Origin: an uncultured Prevotellaceae bacterium
GTDB lineage: Bacteria; Bacteroidota; Bacteroidia; Bacteroidales; Bacteroidaceae
Assembly (NCBI GenBank): GCA_900313235.1
Contig: OMQN01000008.1
Span: forward strand, 1 to 59,432
Direction of reading: 5' to 3'
DNA length: 59,432 nucleotides
Within the stretch, counting starts at the first letter, position 1. Each line of letters starts with the position of its first letter. The position numbers and the translations under genes are program-made. The notes beneath the pieces are model-generated. The model made no database searches. It worked only from the letters and a program-made list of their open reading frames with translations, and was not told the DNA's origin. Below are positions 53,701 through 59,432 of the stretch, in pieces.

Positions 53701-56641
53701 TTGTTCCAGGCTGTGCAACGAGGTTACAAGAAGAACCACCGATACCACTATACGACCATTCAATCTCCTGCCAATCAGTGTCGAGAGTGATAGTGCTGCC
53801 GAGTTGTTCACCAGAGGCCCAACCCCAACCCATGTTGACGTTGATGGCGCAATAATCTGAAGCTCTTACTTTTGCTCTAATAATGTAATTGCCATCAACC
53901 TCGGTCGGAATATTGTCAGCAATGAAATACTGGTGCCAAGTTGGGTTGTCGTACTCAACCTTGTGGTATACAACTCCACTAGCGGTGGTTACTGTACCCA
54001 CTTCGTAGAAGTCTCCTTCTTCCATTTCTTCATCGGTCTTGTAACCATACGTAGCACCACGGTCAATCATATAACCATCTTCAAACTCAGGTACAAACCC
54101 CATCACGTAGAATGGGAATCCAGAATAATTTGAATAGTCAATGTTGTAAACCATTTCCAATTTTCCAGAAACGGGCTCACAGACACAGTCCAACTTGTTG
54201 CTGCCATCACGATAGAAATAGAACAGCACGTTGTACAAACCGCTTCTGTCAACAGAGAAGGTGACATTCCAACCATCAGGCTCACCATTCTCACCGTAGT
54301 TGATGTCCCATGAGTGGTTGCCAACAACCTTATATTCATAGGTCACACCAGCTTCCAGTCTGACATTCTTCTTCTCCAACAGGAATTTGCCAGGGCCAAT
54401 CTGTCTCATATCATTACTTCTGTCAGTGGGATCCCAATATGAACCAAACACCTCACTTGAACCGGCAATAGTCCAGACGATGTCCTCCTCTTCATTATTA
54501 TATATATAGGGGCTGGTGCCAGCACCAAGCTTCACGTAGAAGTTTGCTGTACCTCCTGCGTTAATCAGGTTCTCATAAGTCTGACCGTAATCAAGACTCT
54601 CGTCAAACAGATACCACTGGACATCCTTAATGTAGTAATCGCAAGCTTCCTTAATCTCAGCCATATTGAAGCCGATACTCCACATGCCGTCAGCTGCATC
54701 CGGAACAATGAATTCCTTTTCGAATAGCTGCCATTCGTCAGTGAAGGTTACATCACCAATAGCAGCCCAGTGCATGTAAACGCCTGGCTCCTCAGCGTAG
54801 CACATGGTACTAGTCTTAGCCTCAGCAATAGAACTCTTATAGGCGAACACGAGTTTCGTTACCTCACCAGCCTTCAGAGCACGGTTAGTCTTGATAAAGA
54901 ACTGGTTGTCCCAAGTCTGGCCTTCATGTCCTTCACCACCTACTTCTACGCCAGCGGGATCATCCATTTCTTCTCTTACAGTTATACCAGAGTCAGAGTA
55001 TGAATCCATCAAGTCTTCGCGCTCCGGAGCATTAATGACAATATTTGTCGTGTTGGTATAGATATCAATTGGTTCTAACTCCTTATATGGAGTTCCCTCG
55101 AGCATCTCAAAAGCCATGGCGTTGTATTCGGTATCAAGATAAACCTTCCAAACACCAAGACCGGGAACATTCAGCTTCGCATTAGCTGAAGCTACATACT
55201 CATTCCAATCCTTAGGATCATTCTTAATAGTGCCATAAGGTTTCAGGGTGGCACCCTTGAAGGCTGCATCATCCCCACGAGTGGTAGAAATCATCAGCTG
55301 GTCAACATAGCTATCACCATTACCCTTTTCACCAATAGTAGCAACATAGTTGTAATCGTCAAGAGCTTCGAACTGAATAGCGTTGTCCAGATCGTAGTAT
55401 GAGTCAGGGTCGTTCTGGTTGATACCAGCCAGGAAGTAACCCTCGTCCAACTTCATGTACTGCCATGAGAGGTCGTCGAAGTAGAAGTTTACAGCATCCT
55501 TAACTTCTGAGTTCAAATTGAATGCGATGGACCAACCACCGGCCATATCGTCACCAATGGACATTGTACCATCGAAGGTCTTCCAATCGTTGGTGAAAGT
55601 GATGTCACCAATAGCGTGCCAGATGAGGTAATCCATTGGAGTTTGCTTGTGTATCTGGGTGTTTGTAGTTACATCACCACCAGCATAGTCACACTTGTAA
55701 CGGAATTTAATCTTTAGATTAGTACCAGCCTTCCAAGCATGCTTAGACTGAATCCAGAACTGGTTGTCCCATGCAGAAGCATCACCCTCAGTATCAGCAA
55801 TAGCGGCATGTACAACGAATACATTGTTGCCATCAACGGTTTCGATGTCAGCAGGGAATGGATTCCAATTATCACCGCCATCAAGATATGAGAAATCATC
55901 ATTTCCAAGATTTCTTCCCTTTGTTCTTGCCCATGCACATATCTTATAGTTATTGTCCATGTCGTTGTACTTGATGTCAGCAAGACCTAAGTCTTGCCAA
56001 GTAGTTTCGGCATCACCATTGGTAATGTCTTCAAGCCACTCAATAGGTTTCTGGCTTTCTCTCTGCCATTCATAAACGGTAATGCTCTGCCATTCGATAG
56101 TCTCAGTGCAACCACCAGGCTGTGCAATAAGAGAACAAGAAGTACCGCCAATACCACTGTACTCCCATTCTACTTTCTGGAAGTCAGCGCTATCAGGGAT
56201 AGCAACAGAAATGCTGGCAGGATCTTCACCCCAGTTCCAGCGCATTTGAACAACAGCGCTACAAGCAGCACTAGCCTTAACTTTAGCAACTACTTTGTAT
56301 TTACCATCAAGCTTGGTCTGGATGTTGTCAGCAATGAAATACTGGTGCCAACCGGGTACATCCAACAAAACCTTGTGGTAAACAGCACCACCAGCGGTAG
56401 CAACTGTACCGACTTCCGTTCCATCAGTAAAATCTACCATTTCGTCATCGGTCTTGTAACCATACTGGGCTCCATAGTCGGTCATACAACCATTGTCGAA
56501 CTCAGGTACATACCCCATCACGTAGAATGGGAAGCCCCGATAAGTGGAATAGTCAATCGTGTAGACTTGATTCCACGAACCTTGTGCATTTGCTCCCAAG
56601 AACAATGCCAAGAATGCAAATAGTGTAAGCAATCTTTTCAT
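50738..56641 (-). CDS. Giant secreted modular protein with carbohydrate-binding-like and LRR domains (1967 aa)
   Basis: The signal peptide (MKRLLTLFAFLALFLGANAQ) is followed by repeated jelly-roll-like modules. Module A (GFPFYVMGYVPEF to EWQSITVYEW) occurs near residues 20-190 and again near 830-1010. Module B (AWDNQFWIQSKHAWKAG to a YFDDLSWQ-type end) occurs near 289, 574 and 1039. The B modules resemble CBM4_9-type binding domains (guess by pattern). An InlB/SLAP-like region, one LRR_5 block (1343-1440) and a C-terminal domain follow, with the tail GLYIQNGKKTVVK. Inference: a large cell-surface glycan- or host-binding protein. First gene of the operon, with its promoter at 56742. Confidence 0.85.
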   Translation of the reverse strand: MKRLLTLFAFLALFLGANAQGSWNQVYTIDYSTYRGFPFYVMGYVPEFDNGCMTDYGAQYGYKTDDEMVDFTDGTEVGTVATAGGAVYHKVLLDVPGWHQYFIADNIQTKLDGKYKVVAKVKASAACSAVVQMRWNWGEDPASISVAIPDSADFQKVEWEYSGIGGTSCSLIAQPGGCTETIEWQSITVYEWQRESQKPIEWLEDITNGDAETTWQDLGLADIKYNDMDNNYKICAWARTKGRNLGNDDFSYLDGGDNWNPFPADIETVDGNNVFVVHAAIADTEGDASAWDNQFWIQSKHAWKAGTNLKIKFRYKCDYAGGDVTTNTQIHKQTPMDYLIWHAIGDITFTNDWKTFDGTMSIGDDMAGGWSIAFNLNSEVKDAVNFYFDDLSWQYMKLDEGYFLAGINQNDPDSYYDLDNAIQFEALDDYNYVATIGEKGNGDSYVDQLMISTTRGDDAAFKGATLKPYGTIKNDPKDWNEYVASANAKLNVPGLGVWKVYLDTEYNAMAFEMLEGTPYKELEPIDIYTNTTNIVINAPEREDLMDSYSDSGITVREEMDDPAGVEVGGEGHEGQTWDNQFFIKTNRALKAGEVTKLVFAYKSSIAEAKTSTMCYAEEPGVYMHWAAIGDVTFTDEWQLFEKEFIVPDAADGMWSIGFNMAEIKEACDYYIKDVQWYLFDESLDYGQTYENLINAGGTANFYVKLGAGTSPYIYNNEEEDIVWTIAGSSEVFGSYWDPTDRSNDMRQIGPGKFLLEKKNVRLEAGVTYEYKVVGNHSWDINYGENGEPDGWNVTFSVDRSGLYNVLFYFYRDGSNKLDCVCEPVSGKLEMVYNIDYSNYSGFPFYVMGFVPEFEDGYMIDRGATYGYKTDEEMEEGDFYEVGTVTTASGVVYHKVEYDNPTWHQYFIADNIPTEVDGNYIIRAKVRASDYCAINVNMGWGWASGEQLGSTITLDTDWQEIEWSYSGIGGSSCNLVAQPGTTTAEIEWQWLTVYRVTKGGEEEYVTPNPTEVIVYAMERDDLSDNDTDGIREEEGGTGEVWDNQFWIVANRNLAAGETAVLEFDYMSSDYASTRTEFHEGPSEYLHWDALGEINFTPYWQHYRTAFTVPSEADNMKSIAFDMAVVKEARDYHIRNVVWRVSNSQESLINQEGSENFYVRIGANTEPYMYNGDSQENLFALLTAQIQTSNAALEKLNYANVPGAADLRTLIEAAQAITIESDVDTIRNSFTQLRSLTQSVVNMDTQYKALEDLMVRIETVIQNNPDADATLAVEAINKMIEVRAALNSGAYNQEELWRMTSIMNDYYYALSKVYLTINVTTPGTLKSLINEKGFDASSIVGLTVSGTLDYDDINFIQNMYELEMLNIKETNITEIWSWMFSGRNLNKVVLPKNLQRLGEYAFAWNYNLTEVELPGTLQEISYYVFYGCENLKSITYNTIMPVSLYDYLMEEYYAQKCTLYVPSIAVSAFQSNYYWNMFNIVGTDMMPEDIFIARAITLDWPEGLGTSVKPNVTIGYSDYNGFGSLTLNGNSTVSMSNFNMLWSPRRSSYSSTYDDATGTYSWYRYAYGSLVANAPMRADNISVSLETISYRWDFLTFPFDVKVSDIINTQQNNAPLVIRRYDGKNRADGKMGETWIDMTPDMTLEAGKGYIWQSAEGDDGNYENTFSVTALDNAKKNNLFTTGDVTVELDEFISEFSQNRSWNLIGNPYPAFYDIRGMQTTAPITIWNGYNSVYQAYVPGEDNYILNPGQAFFIQRPLDQETLTFIKEGRQADLGFRNWDTNSKRAAENKEHYVFNLILSGSEDVQGDRTRIVLDATAKADYEAGRDASKFMSPEATAAQIFTTNGDVRYAINERPAMDGIVELGLSIGTAGSYTIALNTKVENEVYLIDRLTGMETRIDGGSTYTFQATKGIIEGRFAVRFGNGEVTGIKAIATDGKNSDNWYNLKGQRVNAPTKGLYIQNGKKTVVK

Positions 56642-56741
56642 AGGTCTTTGTTTTTTAAGTTATTAGTATATATAGAATTATGTATAATTAGTTGGATTCT
56701 TTCTCAAAAAGGTTAGCTCAGTTAGGCGCACTCTGACGGGG

Positions 56742-56773
56742 CAAATATACGAATTAAATATGTAAATTCCAAA
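56742..56773 (-). promoter_or_regulatory. Promoter of the secreted-protein operon
   Basis: TATATTTG (56742-56749) and TTTG (56770-56773) on the minus strand, 20 bases apart, form a consensus promoter. About 100 bases of leader lead to the start at 56641. The next promoter-like region in the operon is not seen, so all four genes may share this transcript. Confidence 0.7.
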
Positions 56774-56999
56774 TAAATTTTAAACTTTATTAAGTGTTTG
56801 TTTACACAAAAAGACCAATTTTGTAGAAATTCTGAACACAATACGCAATACTAAGAATCCTAAACTGCCCTGTCAGCCTCAAGAAGCCACCTTTTATCGA
56901 CAGAATCTCCTTGTCATAATAATTTCAACTAAACGGCTATAGGAAAAATAGACCAGTGTCCTAGAACACCTGAGACTGTCAGAGTAAGATTATAAAAAG

Positions 57000-57022
57000 C
57001 TGACAGGGAAGTCTCCTGTCAG
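57000..57022. terminator. Short hairpin, terminator-like
   Basis: CTGACAGG (57000-57007) pairs perfectly with CCTGTCAG (57015-57022) around GAAGTCT, followed by AAATTTGTT on the plus strand. No upstream gene is visible on that strand, so its role is unknown. Confidence 0.4.
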
Positions 57023-57057
57023 AAATTTGTTATGACAGGTACTTGGTACTTGTCATA

Positions 57058-57266
57058 CGCAGCGTATTGCCATAGCTCGTGGACTGTTACGTCCGGGCGG
57101 CATCCTGTTACTCGATGAAATCAGTCCTTCTCTTGACGAGCAGACTGAGCACGAACTCTTCCGTCGCCTCTTCGAGTACTGCCACGACAAGACGATGATC
57201 TTCATCACTCACCGTCCTGCCGTCAGCCAGCTCTGCGATGCCGTGATTCGTCTGGATGAGGCGTAA
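57058..57266 (+). pseudogene. Relic of an ABC exporter ATPase (C-terminal about 69 codons)
   Basis: The frame from CAGCGTATTGCC reads RIAIARGLLRPGGILLLDEI, then SPSLDEQTEHELF, then FITHRPAVSQLCDAVIRLDEA and a stop. It matches the end of the ABC exporter at 40156-40358, with about seven mismatches in the first 180 bases by eye and a different last ten codons. Upstream of 57058 the match ends abruptly (no start, no Walker A), so this is a truncated second copy. Confidence 0.85.
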
Positions 57267-57269
57267 CAG

Positions 57270-57348
57270 TTGAGAAGCAAAAAACATTTAACCTATTACC
57301 ATAACATGCCTCAAACCCCGATGCTCAAAGGGTTTGAGGCATGTTAAA
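57270..57348 (-). repeat. Hairpin repeat, copy 3 (inverted)
   Basis: AACATGCCTCAAACCC (57303-57318) pairs with GGGTTTGAGGCATGTT (57330-57345). Read on the minus strand, the order hairpin, TAATAGGTT, TTTTTTGC matches copies 1 and 2. In that orientation it would end the GH31 gene at 57564; on the plus strand it follows the ABC relic. Confidence 0.8.
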
Positions 57349-57563
57349 TGTCTGCCAACTATTATCGTTCATTGTTTGCTATTCTTCATTCAATCAAGAA
57401 CCAGTTTCTCCCCTGATTGATATTACCAGGCTGAAAACGTGCCAGATACAGCTGATAATGATGAAATTCTCTAGAGAATTTTTGCTAAATACAGCTAATA
57501 CAGAAACGAGACAGCCTGATAGAGACAGGCCGTTCCGTATCTGTAGAATCAAGAAACGATACG

Positions 57564-59432
57564 TTATTTCTCCAGTTCGAAGACAGGAATGAAAGTCTTG
57601 TCAATCTGTGTTGTTACAGTCTGACCGCCCTCATAATATTTTCCGCTATGGCGGTCGCGCCAACGGCCACGAGTCTTGGGCAGGTAGGTCTTCCACTCCG
57701 TGACGTCAGGCTCCGTGACAGGGCTGATGAGCAGCTTGGGGCCGAACATATACTCATATTTCTGAGCCAGCGCTTGCGGGTCGTCGGCAAAGTCGAAGAC
57801 CAGAGGACGCATCAGCGTGTAACCCTCCTCGCTGACGCGACGGGCACACTCCTCGATATACGGACGCAGCGCCTCGCGCTCCTTGATGCAGTTGGCAATA
57901 ACGGCCTGAGCCTCCTTGCCGTAGTTCCACGGCTCCGTATTGCTCATATAGCCATGAACACGCATCAGGGGAAGATAGACCGACAGCTCTATCCAGCGCA
58001 GCATGCGGTCGATGTAAGCCTGGTCCTGATACTGATTTTGCGGGCGGAAGAAGCCGCCAGCGTCGTAGGTCCACCAAGGCATGCCGGCAGCTTGTACTCC
58101 CAGTCCGGCAGTAATCTGTCGGCGCAGTGTTTCCCAGTCGTTGCCCACATCGCCACTCCATACCGCAGCACCATAGCGCTGAATACCAGGATAGGCACAA
58201 CGGGTCAAGATGAAAGGTTCTTGCTGACCGCAAGCCTTCAGCCCTTCATAAACGGTCTTGTTGACCAGCAGGGGGAAGACGTTACGCACGGCATTGCCAC
58301 GCCAACGGCCTGCATTGACCATGCGCCCTGCCAGATCGTCGTTCTCAGGCTCCGTAGCATCCTGCCACCAGGCATCGATGCCCAGTGGCACCAGTCGCTC
58401 GGCAAAGTTTTTCCAGTAGGCAGCAGCGGCCTCACTGTTGAAAAAGTCTATCCAGTCGGTATGAGGGATATAGTAGTTGTTGGCGAGCATCTGTTTGCCC
58501 ACCTCTGAGTTCTTGTCTATCTTCGACCATACGCTGACCATGAAGCGGATGCCCATGTGGTGCAGATAGTCCGTCAGCGCCTTGGGGTCGGGGTAGTTGT
58601 CTTCGTCAAAACGCATGGCATTCCATCCGTACTTGCCCCAGTACTGCCAGTCCTGTACCAGCATACCTACGGGGATGCGCTCCTTCTTAAAGCGGTTCGC
58701 CGTCTGCAGGATCTCGTCAGATGAGTGGAAGCGCTCACGGCAGTGGATATAGCCCAATGCCCACGATGGCATGGGTGCACAGGGGCCTGTCAGTTCGCGA
58801 TAGGTTGCTATCACTTCGTCGGGGGAACCGACAAACACCGTGTAGTCCACTTTGTCAGCTACGGGCGACTGGAACGTTGTCTCATTCTTCACCAGATGAT
58901 AGAACAGTACGGGTCTGTCGCCACCAGTCAGCTCTGCGGAAACCTTATGGTTGCCAGCCTTCAGATGGACGATAACCGAACTCGTAGGCGGCAGCCATAC
59001 GTTCTGCATGTCCATCACCTTCTTGCCGTCAATCTCCAGATGGTGGCGGCGTGCCATCTTCTGACCGACGTCCAGCAGCAGGGCATAGTCGCCCTCCTTG
59101 GCAATACGTAGCGTAGCCTCAAAGATGTTTTGTTGGCGCACCTCCCTCTTGTTGCCCTCTGTCGTCGTCACGTCGACGGTCTGTTGGCTGTTAGCTGTTG
59201 GCTGTTGGTTCTTGACAAGCGTCACGCTTTCGCTGCTGGGGTTATACTCCGCCATACCGTAGTTGTTCCACAGCATGCCATAGCCCTTGCTCGACAGCAC
59301 CATAGGCAGCGAAATCTGTGTGTTGACCTGAGTCAGACGGCGCGAGAGTCCGCGTACATTGGTATAGCCGTCCTGAAACTGCCCCAGACCATAGAGGTAT
59401 TCATCCTTGGGCGACACAAAGGTCATCGTGGC
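57564..59432 (-). CDS. GH31 alpha-glycosidase (alpha-xylosidase-like), 3' part
   Basis: The frame is open to the right window edge (about 623 codons seen). EYLYGLGQFQDG is near the N-terminal beta domain. A PA14-like insert (about 100-180 of the seen part; WLPPTSSVIVHLKAGNHKVS) follows. The catalytic barrel starts at WALGYIHCRERFHSSDEI; GMLVQDWQYWGKYGW; the nucleophile Asp is in WWQDATEPE and the acid/base Asp in AVWSGDVGNDW. Family knowledge: this subset with PA14 acts mainly as alpha-xylosidases on xyloglucan, but alpha-glucosidase is possible. The start and any signal peptide are outside. Confidence 0.88.
   Translation of the reverse strand, partial: ATMTFVSPKDEYLYGLGQFQDGYTNVRGLSRRLTQVNTQISLPMVLSSKGYGMLWNNYGMAEYNPSSESVTLVKNQQPTANSQQTVDVTTTEGNKREVRQQNIFEATLRIAKEGDYALLLDVGQKMARRHHLEIDGKKVMDMQNVWLPPTSSVIVHLKAGNHKVSAELTGGDRPVLFYHLVKNETTFQSPVADKVDYTVFVGSPDEVIATYRELTGPCAPMPSWALGYIHCRERFHSSDEILQTANRFKKERIPVGMLVQDWQYWGKYGWNAMRFDEDNYPDPKALTDYLHHMGIRFMVSVWSKIDKNSEVGKQMLANNYYIPHTDWIDFFNSEAAAAYWKNFAERLVPLGIDAWWQDATEPENDDLAGRMVNAGRWRGNAVRNVFPLLVNKTVYEGLKACGQQEPFILTRCAYPGIQRYGAAVWSGDVGNDWETLRRQITAGLGVQAAGMPWWTYDAGGFFRPQNQYQDQAYIDRMLRWIELSVYLPLMRVHGYMSNTEPWNYGKEAQAVIANCIKEREALRPYIEECARRVSEEGYTLMRPLVFDFADDPQALAQKYEYMFGPKLLISPVTEPDVTEWKTYLPKTRGRWRDRHSGKYYEGGQTVTTQIDKTFIPVFELEK

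Larger units (their letters stand above)
56774..57563. other. Gene-poor stretch with relics
   Basis: No intact gene is seen. It holds an 8-bp hairpin (57000-57022), the ABC relic (57058-57266), the inverted hairpin repeat (57270-57348), and, at 57449-57502, words (ATACAGCTGATAATG, AATACAGCTAATACAG) resembling those at 620-735. Confidence 0.6.

Overview
The window looks like a piece of a Prevotella-type chromosome (Bacteroidales, Prevotellaceae; genus inferred, not proven). The reasons are: many promoters of the Bacteroidota form TTG-N20-TAnnTTTG, weak Shine-Dalgarno sites, BspA-type leucine-rich surface proteins, T9SS-like C-terminal tails, a glycine-lipid gene pair, and the Bacteroidota order of the division/cell-wall (dcw) cluster.

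Layout. 1-429 is the 5' part of a GH2 glycosidase. 1103-4669 holds two BspA-like LRR surface proteins. 4721-6262 holds a small hypothetical gene and a toxin-antitoxin pair whose MazF/PemK-like toxin is cut by an in-frame stop. 6531-15952 is an accessory region in which three unrelated genes (a TPR protein, a DUF4153-like membrane protein and a BspA-like protein) are each preceded by the same element: promoter, strong hairpin, then a second promoter. This region also carries a Fic protein with two palindromic operators, a YqiA-like esterase, a TonB-C lipoprotein and two copies of a hairpin repeat.

16046-35083 is one long minus-strand run: mraZ, rsmH, ftsL-like, ftsI, murE, mraY, murD, ftsW, murG, murC, ftsQ, ftsA, ftsZ, then an alanine/glycine:cation symporter and a sensor SpoIIE-type phosphatase. 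Ahead of mraZ are three TGGRG-type boxes spaced exactly 10 bp, the expected MraZ operator. Divergent from it is a plus-strand operon (35272-40358): two acyltransferases resembling GlsA/GlsB, then a compact cassette of HPr-kinase-like protein, Ser-His (ER/SipW-type) peptidase, PqqD-like protein and ABC exporter. That cassette has the parts of a peptide (RiPP-like) maturation and export system but no visible precursor peptide.

A MaoC-like hydratase and tRNA-Arg(CCT) follow. 41026-56641 is a minus-strand operon of four very large or repetitive secreted proteins, including one dockerin-bearing and one cohesin-like protein in adjacent genes; the second gene is split by a frameshift. The end of the window has a relic of the ABC exporter gene, a third (inverted) copy of the hairpin repeat, and the 3' part of a GH31 glycosidase.

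The items most worth following up are the three-copy promoter-hairpin-promoter element (a possible multi-copy small RNA or regulatory leader), the HprK-like/peptidase/PqqD/ABC cassette and its relic, and the cohesin/dockerin secreted operon.
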